This document shows positions 24,718 through 32,534 of a stretch of 64,000 nt of DNA, piece by piece. Source of the stretch: Mesorhizobium sp. AR07 (GTDB lineage Bacteria > Pseudomonadota > Alphaproteobacteria > Rhizobiales > Rhizobiaceae); the NCBI RefSeq assembly GCF_024746815.1, contig NZ_CP080525.1, positions 6,595,190 through 6,659,189 of the forward strand. Reading direction: 5' to 3'. The notes below the pieces were generated by a model that was not told the origin of the DNA, searched no databases, and worked only from the letters and a program-made list of their open reading frames with translations. The number at the start of each line of letters is the position of its first letter. Position 1 is the first letter of the stretch. The translations under genes were made by a program, and so were the position numbers.

Positions 24718-25743
24718 TCAGATTCGTGGCTTGGCTGATGTCAGCGACGCAGTCGCGGTTTCATGCTCATCGACCGGCTTCTGCTCTTTCGGCCGAACCG
24801 AGAACTCGACCAGCACCGGCAGATGGTCCGAGCCGGTTTCTTCCAGCCGTGTCGCGGAATGTATGGTCACCCCGCCCTTGCTGAACACCTGGTCGATAGG
24901 CAGGCCGGCGAAGCGCCGCAGGAAATCCGGGAACTTGATATACATCCAGGTCGGTCCGACGGACGGCATGACGGTCAGCCCGCCGAGCGAGGCGACGCGG
25001 CGCACGGCGGCACTCCATGGCACGGCGTTGCAGTCGCCGGCCATGATCGCCGTCTCGCCGAGCGAGCCGAGCGATTCCGCAAGCTCACCGATCTGCCAGT
25101 GCTGCTCGCGTGGCCACGGCCAGCCGAGATGGATCGCGGCAACATCGACGCCGATGCCACCGAAGTCGACGGTCGCCATAGCCATGGCGCCGCGCCGCTC
25201 GCAATGCGGTTCGGTGCCGGCGGCAAAGGGGCGCCGTGAAAGCAGTGCGGCGCCGAATATGCCGTTGGGGTAGGGACAAAGGATCCGGTATGGGTAGGCG
25301 CTGGTGATATAGCCAAGCTCGGTCGTCCACATCGCCGACACTTCGTCGAGGGTGATCACGTCGGGATTGGTCCGGCCGATCAGCGACAGCACCTTCTTCG
25401 GAGTTGGATTGTCGTAGCGCAGATTCATTTGCAGAAGCTTGTAGACCATCCCGTCAGCGGGTTTGGCGACCGCTTGCACGGGCCACAGCTGCGGCATCGC
25501 ACTCATGGTCGTGGCAAAGGCGGCTATGGCAAAAAGCAGTGCTGCGGCCGCTTGCAGGCGAAACGTCGTGGCCAGCAGCGGCAGCGCGCAAAGCGCCATC
25601 AGCACGGCAAGGTAAACGCGCAGATGCGAGAAGGAATCGAAGGCGTGGTGCAGCGTTCCGAAGAACCCGGCGACCAGGGCGACCGAGAACATCATCATCG
25701 CGATGAATGTCAGTGAAGCCGCCATGTCTCGACTGCGTCTCAT
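24718..25743 (-). CDS. Membrane-anchored endonuclease/exonuclease/phosphatase-family protein
   Basis: A 341-residue protein. Three hydrophobic segments lie in the first 90 residues (about 10-30, 42-60, 64-82), followed by an EEP catalytic domain from about 100. It shows LLQMNLRYDN (metal ligand Asn), DVITLDEVS (catalytic Glu), MAGDCNAVPWS (Asp/Asn) and SDHLPVLVEF (Asp-His). EEP enzymes hydrolyse phosphodiester or phosphomonoester bonds in nucleic acids, lipids or inositides; the extracytoplasmic location suggests nuclease or phospholipase action outside the cytosol. An alternative start is MAASLTF at 25725. Confidence 0.88.
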   Translation of the reverse strand: MRRSRDMAASLTFIAMMMFSVALVAGFFGTLHHAFDSFSHLRVYLAVLMALCALPLLATTFRLQAAAALLFAIAAFATTMSAMPQLWPVQAVAKPADGMVYKLLQMNLRYDNPTPKKVLSLIGRTNPDVITLDEVSAMWTTELGYITSAYPYRILCPYPNGIFGAALLSRRPFAAGTEPHCERRGAMAMATVDFGGIGVDVAAIHLGWPWPREQHWQIGELAESLGSLGETAIMAGDCNAVPWSAAVRRVASLGGLTVMPSVGPTWMYIKFPDFLRRFAGLPIDQVFSKGGVTIHSATRLEETGSDHLPVLVEFSVRPKEQKPVDEHETATASLTSAKPRI

Positions 25744-25828
25744 CGGGTCAGGTCTGCACGGTTGCCAGAGGTGGTGCTGGCATGGTTATCGGCAAAAATG
25801 CGGCCCAATCAAGATGACGAAATGCCCA

Positions 25829-25924
25829 ATGCATGGCGCCCAAAAGTGCGCAGCGGTTTTGGGGCAACGACATGCATAAAACAAAGACCTAATGCGGATC
25901 GCGTTTCAACGCGACACGCTTTAG
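25829..25924. repeat. Intergenic palindromic repeat, family B, extended copy
   Basis: ATGCATGGCGCCCAAAAGTG then GGTTTTGGGGCAACGACATG forms the first palindrome. AAACAAAGACCTAATGCG followed by CGCGTTTCAACGCGACACGC forms the second. This is the most complete copy in the window and lies between the EEP gene and amn, just downstream of the amn stop. Confidence 0.8.
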
Positions 25925-25942
25925 GTGATACATGGATCCGTC

Positions 25943-27448
25943 CTATTGGAACGCCGTCTCCGAAAAGCTTCTGAGCTTGCGCGAATGCAGTCGCTCCATC
26001 GGCATTTCCGCAAGCTTCTCCATCGCCCGGATGCCGATGGTCAGGTGCTGCGCCACCTGGCGCTTGTAGAACTCGGTCGCCATGCCGGGCAGCTTCAGCT
26101 CGCCATGCAGGGGTTTGTCCGAAACGCACAGCAGCGTGCCGTAGGGCACGCGGAAGCGGAAGCCATTGGCCGCGATCGTCGCCGATTCCATGTCGAGCGC
26201 GATGGCGCGCGACTGCGACAGACGCTGCACCGGTCCGCGCTGGTCGCGCAGTTCCCAGTTGCGGTTGTCGATGGTGGCGACGGTGCCGGTGCGCATGATG
26301 CGCTTGAGATCGTAGCCGGACAGGCCGGTAACTTCCGCGACGGCTTCCTGCAGCGCCACCTGGATCTCGGCCAGCGGCGGGATCGGCACCCAGACCGGCA
26401 GATCGTCGTCGAGCACGTGATCCTCGCGAACATAGGCATGCGCAAGCACATAGTCGCCGAGCGCCTGGGTGTTGCGCAGCCCCGCGCAATGGCCGAGCAT
26501 GACCCAGGCATGTGGCCTGAGCACCGCGATGTGGTCGGTGATCGTCTTGGCGTTGGACGGCCCGACGCCGATATTGACCATGGTGATGCCGCCATGGTTT
26601 GGCTTCTTCAGGTGATAGGCCGGCATCTGCGGCAGGCGCGGCGGTGCGACGCCTTCGCTGGGCGCGCTCTGCCCGGCCCTGGTGATGACATTGCCCGGCT
26701 CGACGAATTCGGCATATCCGCCGCCGCCATTGGCCATCAGGTCGCGGGCGCGGGCGACGAACTCGTCGATGTAGAACTGGTAGTTGGTGAACAGCACGAA
26801 GTTCTGGAAATGCTGCGGCGTGGTCGCCGTATAGTGCGACAGGCGGTGCAGCGAATAGTCGATGCGTTGCGCCGTGAAGGGCGCCAAGGGCCTTGGCTCG
26901 CCGAAGGCCACTTCGAAGGTGCCGTTGGCGATCTGGTCGTCGGTGCCGTCGAGATCCGGGACATCGAACAGGTCGCGGATCGGCCGCTTGATGCGCTCGG
27001 CCGCCGCGCCGTCGACATGGGTGCCTTCTAGAAAGGCGAAATGCAGCGGGATGGGGGTGGTCGATTCCGACACTGCGACCGCAACGCCATGATTGCGCAT
27101 GATCAGGCGCAGCTGCTCGACCAGATAGCTTTCGAACAGGCCCGGCTGGGTGATGGTGGTCGAAAAATGCCCCGGCGTCGGCATATGCCCGTAGGCCTGC
27201 CGCGAGTCGATCTGGGTGAAGGAGTTGGTGGTGACGCCGATCTCCGGGTAGAAGGCCCGGTAGCGTTTGCCGTTGTCGCCGCCCGCTGCCGCCAGCGCCA
27301 CAAAGGAGTCGCGCAGGAACTTGGTGTTACGGTTGTACAATGTCTGCAGTGCGGCGACGGCCTTTTCGGCATCGTCAAAGCTTTGCCGGCCAAAAGGCTC
27401 CGGCATGACAACAGATTCGATCGCTTGTGGGTAGATTCGCTTTTCCAT
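25943..27448 (-). CDS. amn: AMP nucleosidase
   Basis: A 501-residue enzyme that splits AMP into adenine and ribose 5-phosphate, part of purine salvage and AMP control. The N-terminal AMP-nucleosidase domain (about 15-170, with YPEIGVTTNSFTQIDSRQAYGHMPTPGHFSTTIT) is followed by a nucleoside-phosphorylase fold (about 270-480). Motifs there include NIGVGPSNAKTITDHIAVLRPHAWVMLGHCAGL and RAIALDMESATIAANGFR. Length matches the family. It is followed on the same strand by nothing closely spaced. Confidence 0.95.
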   Translation of the reverse strand: MEKRIYPQAIESVVMPEPFGRQSFDDAEKAVAALQTLYNRNTKFLRDSFVALAAAGGDNGKRYRAFYPEIGVTTNSFTQIDSRQAYGHMPTPGHFSTTITQPGLFESYLVEQLRLIMRNHGVAVAVSESTTPIPLHFAFLEGTHVDGAAAERIKRPIRDLFDVPDLDGTDDQIANGTFEVAFGEPRPLAPFTAQRIDYSLHRLSHYTATTPQHFQNFVLFTNYQFYIDEFVARARDLMANGGGGYAEFVEPGNVITRAGQSAPSEGVAPPRLPQMPAYHLKKPNHGGITMVNIGVGPSNAKTITDHIAVLRPHAWVMLGHCAGLRNTQALGDYVLAHAYVREDHVLDDDLPVWVPIPPLAEIQVALQEAVAEVTGLSGYDLKRIMRTGTVATIDNRNWELRDQRGPVQRLSQSRAIALDMESATIAANGFRFRVPYGTLLCVSDKPLHGELKLPGMATEFYKRQVAQHLTIGIRAMEKLAEMPMERLHSRKLRSFSETAFQ

Positions 27449-27512
27449 GGCTTAATATAGAGACTTGGATCGGCACTTGGGAGGGTGTCGCGACCGAAGC
27501 GGCCGTTTTCTT

Positions 27513-27707
27513 TCAACCGCGCTGCAGGCTGACCAGAAGCACGAAGCCGAGGCCGGACTTCCTCAAAGCGGGCGCTTCGATCGTCGAGCCGGCGTCGGAG
27601 CGCATCATCGGCACGGCCAGAACCGGAGCGGCGAGAACCATCAGGATAAGCGCCGCCCGCGGCAGAAGCCGAAGGATATTGAGAGCGTTGGCGGCGATGC
27701 GGTTCAT
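27513..27707 (-). CDS. Small hydrophobic protein, unknown function
   Basis: A 64-residue ORF with one hydrophobic segment (LLPRAALILMVLAAPVLAVP, about 14-33) that could be a signal peptide or single membrane helix. Codon use is GC-rich at third positions like neighbouring genes. It lies 40 bases downstream of another short ORF of similar design on the same strand, which supports a tiny operon. No ribosome site is clear and no family is recognised. Confidence 0.4.
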   Translation of the reverse strand: MNRIAANALNILRLLPRAALILMVLAAPVLAVPMMRSDAGSTIEAPALRKSGLGFVLLVSLQRG

Positions 27708-27747
27708 GGTGTTTCAGCTTTTCTTCTCGAGGTCTTGGTTTCTTTGT

Positions 27748-27906
27748 TCAGTTGCGAAGATGGGTGGGGCAGGCGAGGCGGCAGGTCCGGGAACTGGCTT
27801 CGTCCCAGGCGCGGGCCGGACGCCCAGTTTCGGCGACGAGGATGGCGAAGAACATTCCAAACAGGCTCATCAGCAGGCAGACGATGGTGAAGCGGCGAGC
27901 AAGCAT
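27748..27906 (-). CDS. Small secreted or membrane peptide, unknown function
   Basis: A 52-residue ORF reading MLARRFTIVCLLMSLFGMFF then AILVAETGRPARAWDEASSR and a short tail with two Cys (TCRLACPTHLRN). An AGGAGA site lies about 10 bases before the ATG. The N-terminal basic-hydrophobic stretch is a convincing signal or membrane anchor. It is upstream of the 64-residue ORF on the same strand. Short, so only moderately supported. Confidence 0.45.
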   Translation of the reverse strand: MLARRFTIVCLLMSLFGMFFAILVAETGRPARAWDEASSRTCRLACPTHLRN

Positions 27907-28085
27907 TGGGTCGTTTCTCCTTCAACACGCAGGAGAATGCCCGAGCGCGACTGAACCGGCTCTGATGCCGGCGTTCATCTGCGGTTCAAAATGATTGACG
28001 GGGTTCTGAGCCGCGCCGGCGTCAGTTTCGACAGGTGCCAGCGAGACGCGGCGAGGCGAGGGCACGCGCCCTCGACAAAACGAAA

Positions 28086-28107
28086 ACGGGGCCCGTCGAG
28101 GCCCCGT
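28086..28107 (-). terminator. Intrinsic terminator of the DUF2147 gene
   Basis: ACGGGGCC and GGCCCCGT are perfect 8-base arms around a 6-base loop, followed on the minus strand by a TTTTCGTTTTG tract. It lies 26 bases beyond the stop of the gene at 28133. Confidence 0.85.
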
Positions 28108-28132
28108 CGTCATAGTGCTAGGATGCGATCGA

Positions 28133-28474
28133 TCAGAGCTTGTGCCAGGTCTGGCTCTTGCAGATCAGTCCGCCGAGCACGCAGCCGCTCATCTTGAGCG
28201 AAGTGCCCGACAATGTTGCCTTGCCCGAATAGGTCTTGTCGTTTGCCGGGTCTGTGATGTTGCCGGCATATTTGTTGTCGCCGGTCGCTTTCAGCGAGCC
28301 GATGGTCTTGCCGGCATATTTGCCGGACTTGAGCGTGATGGAAAATGTGCTGGCGCCAGCGATCGCCGCGGTATCGCCGGCTTGCGTCTTCCAGTTGCCC
28401 TCGATCGGATCGGCCCATGCCGCACCCGCCATGATCAATGTGGCCGCAAGGGCCAGGCTCATTTTTCGAAACAT
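28133..28474 (-). CDS. DUF2147-like secreted protein
   Basis: A 113-residue protein with a signal peptide (MFRKMSLALAATLIMAGAAWA, cleavage about residue 21). The mature domain starts DPIEGNWKTQAGDTAAI, contains KSGKYAGKTIGSLKATGDNKYAG and ITDPANDKTYSGKATLSG, and ends GGLICKSQTWHKL. This matches the DUF2147 pattern (I.G.W.t..g.....I......y.G.i.dp..gk.Y.g...l....L.l.GC...). The start has a strong GGGAGGAAG site 6-8 bases upstream; the longer in-frame start at 28711 was rejected. The function is unknown; a periplasmic lipocalin-like fold is plausible. Confidence 0.82.
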   Translation of the reverse strand: MFRKMSLALAATLIMAGAAWADPIEGNWKTQAGDTAAIAGASTFSITLKSGKYAGKTIGSLKATGDNKYAGNITDPANDKTYSGKATLSGTSLKMSGCVLGGLICKSQTWHKL

Positions 28475-28926
28475 GGGTCTTCCTCCCTTTGGATGTCCGG
28501 CCGGATGCTCCGCCTCACCGGTCTGCCGCTTACGCAAACGTAAGCTAATCCAGCTCCCGGCAAAACAAAAGTGGTGCCGCAGCGGAAGACTTTTCAGATT
28601 TTGAAGGCACCTGAATGCGTTCCGTCGGCGAGGAAACGAAACGATCGACACATTGCCTTTGTCTCCCGTGGTTAGCGGAGTCTTGATTTGGCGGCGGAAG
28701 ATTTTCGTCAAATTCGATGCAATCCGGCATAATTGCTGACTTCGTATCCTTAACGAATTTCCGCGTTTACCTCTTGTTTTAGCTTTGTTTTCCTCAAATT
28801 AAGCACGCCATTTAACGACGGATTCAAGCCTCCACGGCATTCTCGAAAGCATCGGAAGAGCAGCCAGCACGGACGAAAGAAGGCAGCTCTCGGGAGCCTG
28901 ACAGGGGCCGGAAACAGGGGATTGAA
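28475..28926. other. 452-base intergenic region without a recognised gene
   Basis: This AT-richer stretch separates the divergent DUF2147 and SEL1-like genes. It must hold both promoters, but no box stands out convincingly. No RNA gene or repeat seen elsewhere in the window was recognised here. Confidence 0.5.
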
Positions 28927-29193
28927 ATGGCACGTTTTGAAATGCTTGAAGCAGGTTTCGGCGCCATGGGGGCAACTGCCCAGGCCGACATTCTTTTCGA
29001 ACTGGGCATGATGTATGCGACCGGCCGCGATTGCGAGACCGATGTCGTCGCCGCCCACAAATGGTTCAACATCGCCGCGATCAAGGGTTCGGCCCGCGCC
29101 GCGGAACTGCGCTCGGAACTGTCGGCAGCGATGTCAAAGGTCGAGATCGCCAAGGCGCTTCGCGAAGCCCGCGAATGGATGACCATGCACTGA
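28927..29193 (+). CDS. Small SEL1-repeat-like protein
   Basis: An 88-residue protein. FELGMMYATGRDCETDVVAAHKWFNIAAIKGSARAAELRSEL is a single SEL1-like (TPR-related) repeat (pattern LG.MY..G......A..W...AA..G...A), and a helical C-terminus ending REWMTMH follows. It has no signal peptide. SEL1 repeats mediate protein contacts; the partner is unknown. An upstream AAACAGGGGATTGAA stretch gives a usable ribosome site. Confidence 0.8.
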   Translation: MARFEMLEAGFGAMGATAQADILFELGMMYATGRDCETDVVAAHKWFNIAAIKGSARAAELRSELSAAMSKVEIAKALREAREWMTMH

Positions 29194-29304
29194 GATCCGC
29201 CAATCGCGGATAGCTATCGAAGACAGGGAAGCTCCGGGATCAAGGCCGCACAGACGGCCAGACCCGGCGGAATGGAAGGCCGCGCAAGACGGTCGACGAT
29301 GTAG

Positions 29305-29468
29305 AGCATGATCCCGAAAAGTGGAATCCGGTTTTCTCGGGCAAACGGAAACCGTTTGTCCAGAGATCATGCTCAAACAAAGACAAAGCATGGTCCCGAA
29401 AAGTGGAATCCGGTTTTCTCGGACAAACGGAAACCGTTTGTCCAGAGATCATGCTCAGACAAAGAGAA
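29305..29468. repeat. Tandem pair of family A palindromic repeats, 82-base period
   Basis: Two nearly identical 82-base units (29305-29386 and 29387-29468) each contain GATCCCGAAAAGTGGAATCC or its GGTCCCG variant, GGTTTTCTCGG, and the inner palindrome AAACGGaAACCGTTT. Both end in CAGAGATCATGCTCA. They lie downstream of the SEL1-like gene and upstream of the livK leader. Confidence 0.85.
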
Positions 29469-29566
29469 GAGAACGCGGCAGGCCAGCAAGGCCCGGCCGT
29501 GCACGACATGGGGAAGGCGAGCGGGATTTTTGGGCGCGGGGGCGCTTGGAGATTGCTCGACGGGCA

Positions 29567-29607
29567 AAAGCCACGACCGGCCGAAACAAGGCCGGCGTGG
29601 CTTTTTT
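29567..29607 (+). terminator. Strong intrinsic terminator in the leader region of livK
   Basis: GCCACGaCCGGCC and GGCCGGcGTGGC form a 12-13 bp stem with one mismatch around a 7-base loop, followed by CTTTTTTG. It lies 138 bases upstream of the livK start and about 375 bases beyond the last upstream gene. It must end a short RNA or act as an attenuator. On the minus strand only four Ts follow. Confidence 0.85.
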
Positions 29608-29744
29608 GCGTGGATGACGTCTTGCAGGCCCAATCGAGTGCCGCCAATGCGCCTAGACAGGCCCAGCGAAGGATGAAATTGTCCCGCCTCTCTGGAAGAA
29701 GCGCGGCCGGGGCGGCCGCGCGTGAGTGGAGGAGTTCTGTTACA

Positions 29745-30866
29745 ATGAAAAAAATGAGTATTTTGAGCGCGGCCGTTTTCGGCCTGATGATGAGTGCGCC
29801 GGTCGCATTCGCCGATGACATCACCTTTGCGGTGGTCGGCCCGATGACCGGACAGCTCGCCACCATCGGCGATCAGTTCAAGCAGGGCGCACAGGCCGCT
29901 GCTGACGCGATCAACGCGGCGGGTGGGGTCGGCGGTCGCCAGATCAAGTTGAGTATCGAAGACGACCAGTGCGATCCCAAGCAGGCCGTGTCGGTCGCCA
30001 ACCGCATCGTCGCCAATGGCGTCAAGTTCATCGACGGCCATGCATGTTCGGGTTCGAGCATTCCGGCCTCTGCCGTCTATGCTGAAGCCGGCGCCCTGAT
30101 GATGAGCCCGGCCTCTTCCAATCCGGTGCTGACCGACGCGGCGGCCAAGGCCGGCTGGCCGACGATCATGCGCCTTTATACGCGTGACGATGCGCAGGGA
30201 GCCTTCATCGGCCCATGGATCGCCAAGAAGTTTGCCGGCAAGAACGTCGTCGTCCTGCACGACAAGAGCGCCTACGGACAGGGCGTGGCTGACGCCGTCA
30301 GGGCAACCATGAATGCCGGTGGCCTCAAGGAGGTGTATTATGACGGCATCAATGCTGGCGAGAAGGACTATTCGGCTCTCGTCACCAAGCTCAAGGATCT
30401 GAAGGCCGACGTCGTCTATTTCGGCGGCTACCATCCTGAGGCCGGCCTGATCCTGCGCCAGTCGGCGGAACAGAACGTGAAGTTCCAGCTGATCATGCCG
30501 GACTCCATCGCCTCGCCGGAATTCTGGCAGGTTGCCGGTCCGGCCGGCGAAGGCACCATGTTCGTCTTCCCGTCGGATCCGCAGGCAAAGCCTGAAGCCA
30601 AGGCAGCCGTCGAAAAGATCAAGGCAGGCGGTTTCGTGCCTGAGGGCTTCACGCTGTTCTCCTACGCCGTCATCCAGGCCTTCGCCGAAGGCGTCAAGCG
30701 CGCCGGCAGCGACGATCCGGCCAAGGTTGCCGAAGTGTTGAAGAACGGCACGCCGATCAGCACCGTTGTTGGTGACGTTACCTTCGACGAAAAGGGCGAC
30801 CTCAAGAATGCCAGCTACGACATCAACCAGTGGCATGACGGCAAATACGCGCCGATCGCGCAGTAA
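29745..30866 (+). CDS. Branched-chain amino acid ABC transporter substrate-binding protein
   Basis: A 373-residue periplasmic binding protein of the LivK/BraC type. A signal peptide (MKKMSILSAAVFGLMMSAPV then AFA, cleavage about residue 23) is followed by DDITFAVVGPMTGQLATIGDQ and GGVGGRQIKLSIEDDQCDPKQAV. Later motifs are FIDGHACSGSSIPAS and ALMMSPASSNP. It delivers leucine, isoleucine, valine or related amino acids to an ABC importer. No permease or ATPase genes are adjacent, so it is an orphan binding protein. The start at 29745 follows GGAGGAG; the long in-frame extension to 29403 runs through repeats and the terminator and was rejected. It lies near the leucine catabolic cluster, but on the opposite strand. 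Confidence 0.94.
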   Translation: MKKMSILSAAVFGLMMSAPVAFADDITFAVVGPMTGQLATIGDQFKQGAQAAADAINAAGGVGGRQIKLSIEDDQCDPKQAVSVANRIVANGVKFIDGHACSGSSIPASAVYAEAGALMMSPASSNPVLTDAAAKAGWPTIMRLYTRDDAQGAFIGPWIAKKFAGKNVVVLHDKSAYGQGVADAVRATMNAGGLKEVYYDGINAGEKDYSALVTKLKDLKADVVYFGGYHPEAGLILRQSAEQNVKFQLIMPDSIASPEFWQVAGPAGEGTMFVFPSDPQAKPEAKAAVEKIKAGGFVPEGFTLFSYAVIQAFAEGVKRAGSDDPAKVAEVLKNGTPISTVVGDVTFDEKGDLKNASYDINQWHDGKYAPIAQ

Positions 30867-30892
30867 TCGCTGACGTCGCTCCAACCCTAGGG

Positions 30893-30922
30893 AATGGCCG
30901 GGTTCGTCCCGGCCATTTTTTC
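30893..30922 (+). terminator. Intrinsic terminator of livK
   Basis: AATGGCCGGG and CCCGGCCATT are perfect 10-base arms around TTCGT, followed by TTTTTC. It starts 26 bases after the livK stop. A near-identical hairpin recurs at 32479-32503. Confidence 0.92.
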
Positions 30923-31130
30923 TTTGAAAGTATTGCTTTAATTGGTATTTTTGGTCATTTCGCGCGGCTTTCATAACCACGACCGCGCCGCGGAATGACT
31001 GACGAGGTGGTCGGAGAAGTTTCGCCTATCCTGTTGATTCAACCCGCTGATCCGGATTTTTCCACTACTAATGCAGACGATTCAACGGGCTGCGCTACCT
31101 AACCTGTCGCGACTCAGTTAGCTATAGCTA

Positions 31131-31334
31131 ATGAAACGGCGATACACCATGCGAAGGGTTCGCGACGAGCTTTGGGAAGTCTACGATATAGACGGCGATG
31201 AGGTTGTCTTCGTAGAACAAACAGCTTTGACAAATTTATCCGATGACGAGGCACTCGACGCCCTGGAATCGATCGAGGCAGGCTTCCTTGTACCTGACAG
31301 GCGAAGGGTTTCATCTCGCCGACGTGGCATTTAG
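31131..31334 (+). CDS. Possible small protein of unknown function
   Basis: A 67-residue ORF (MKRRYTMRRVRDELWEVYDI then DGDEVVFVEQTALTNLSDDEALDALESIEAG...). The middle is acidic and reads as a plausible small soluble domain, resembling a type of short hypothetical protein I recall from Mesorhizobium (WEV.D...G..V.V...). The start has no clear ribosome site, and MRRVRDEL at 31149 is an alternative. Evidence is modest. Confidence 0.35.
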   Translation: MKRRYTMRRVRDELWEVYDIDGDEVVFVEQTALTNLSDDEALDALESIEAGFLVPDRRRVSSRRRGI

Positions 31335-31763
31335 CGCTCACCTTCTGCGTGATCTCTTCCACCGTCACTCGGTGCCCGCGCCGTTCTTCACAACGCAGCC
31401 CGTCGGTTGGACCCGCGCCCTATTTCACCCCAAGGAGGATGCAGGGCCGCTGCCGCCTTTGAAGCACCGACTTATGAAGAGCTTTGTCGATGTCGTTGGC
31501 ATAAACTCGCCGGGCGAAGACCCCAACCACCTCAAGCCCGGCGAGCCTACAACCTGATCAGAGTACGCGATCAGGGCCGGGATCAACCGGCACCTTTCCG
31601 AAATGCAAGAGCGATGCCAGCAGCTTGGTCCAGAAAAATGGGGCAGGGGCCAAAGAGCGTCGCCTCAAGGACGGCGGGGTGTATCATTTTAATACAATCT
31701 CCAATTGGTAGACTCCCGCGATGCATCGGCAGCTAATTTCTCCGTCAGGCCAAAGGAGAGACA
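31335..31763. other. Intergenic sequence with no convincing gene
   Basis: Only poor open frames are present (for example 31243-31557), with no recognisable motif or ribosome site. The region is part of a sparse 1.6-kb stretch between livK and mccA and may hold decayed remnants. Confidence 0.4.
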
Positions 31764-31793
31764 GGGCCGCAGACCGGAGGGCCGCAGACCGGA
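31764..31793. repeat. 15-base tandem duplication carrying a ribosome-binding site
   Basis: GGGCCGCAGACCGGA occurs twice in direct tandem and is followed by GGAAACG and an ATG at 31801. The duplication therefore lies directly at the ribosome-binding region of the small ORF. Confidence 0.8.
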
Positions 31794-31800
31794 GGAAACG

Positions 31801-32010
31801 ATGTCAGTGCAAAAAGAAGACTATCGGACGAACAGAGCCGACTACGTGATTGCTGCCAAGCATGGCCGAGCGACCGCCGATGATGGCGGCCGCGAAGAAT
31901 TGCTGGCAAGGAGATGGAAGTCCCAGTGGCTAAGAGATCGGCGCTTCGCCAAATTGGCCGTAAACCCGTCGGAAAGCTCGCCAGGACCGAAAGCCAGACC
32001 GCGCGGTTAG
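31801..32010 (+). CDS. Small charged protein of unknown function
   Basis: A 69-residue ORF (MSVQKEDYRTNRADYVIAAK... ending GPKARPRG), basic and without hydrophobic segments. GGAGGAAACG directly before the ATG is a near-ideal ribosome site, which is the main support. A GC-rich hairpin lies 38 bases after the stop. No family is recognised. Confidence 0.45.
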   Translation: MSVQKEDYRTNRADYVIAAKHGRATADDGGREELLARRWKSQWLRDRRFAKLAVNPSESSPGPKARPRG

Positions 32011-32047
32011 CGCCGACCACTCGTCTTGACGCTGGTTGAACCCATGG

Positions 32048-32084
32048 AAAAGCCCCGCCGACCGGGAGTCAAGCGGGGCCCTTT
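32048..32084 (+). terminator. Terminator-like hairpin after the small ORF
   Basis: AAAGCCCCGC and GCGGGGC are 14 bases apart, and the 3' side ends CCTTT. It follows the small ORF at 31801-32010. The T-run is short, so confidence is limited. Confidence 0.45.
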
Positions 32085-32478
32085 GGAGCAGACCGTAGGG
32101 ACTGGCTGCGGGACTGTCCAATGATCCGAGAGGATCGGCTTCAACATGGCCCACTGGATTAGATGGCACATCGGCCGAATAGATGAAAATGGGCCTCGGC
32201 CATGCCTTTTTAATCTACGCCGGCTTCGGCAGTAGATCGAACAGGAGCCAGTTCATCACGATTTCATTGGCCACGCTGCCCGTCCCATTCTGGCTGGTAG
32301 TTGCGTCGTCGTGGCTGGCGCCCATCCACTGTTGGCGAAGGCGGCGTTGACGTTCGTAACTCCAACGGTCGCGAACCACGCTCCAGAGACACGGTGAAAC
32401 CGCTATCCGTATAGAAATCGCATACCAACCGAATGAAGCTACCGTTTTGCGAGCCGGTGACGCCAAAAACGTCCGTCT

Positions 32479-32503
32479 GGCCGGGTTCGTCCCGGCCATT
32501 TTT
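32479..32503 (+). terminator. Second copy of the livK-type terminator
   Basis: GGCCGGG-TTCGT-CCCGGCC followed by ATTTTTCC repeats the livK terminator almost exactly, about 1.6 kb downstream. No plus-strand gene ends just before it. It lies 32 bases beyond the stop of the convergent mccA gene. Confidence 0.7.
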
Positions 32504-32534
32504 CCTCGTGCAATCCGTCGTCTGCCCTCGCGTG

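Larger units (their letters stand above)
32011..32534. other. 524-base region without a convincing gene
   Basis: It holds two hairpins (32048-32084 and 32479-32503) and only weak open frames. A minus-strand frame at 32215-32499 has a reasonable-looking C-terminal part (GASHDDATTSQNGTGSVANE) but no supported start, and could be a gene fragment. Confidence 0.4.

Noticed and set aside
29403..29744. 114-codon N-terminal extension of the livK frame
   Set aside because: It would translate a palindromic repeat and the terminator. A signal peptide with a good ribosome site starts at 29745.
32215..32499. Minus-strand ORF of 94 codons between the small ORF and mccA
   Set aside because: No ribosome site, overlaps the duplicated terminator, no recognised motif. 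It may be a fragment but cannot be supported as a gene.
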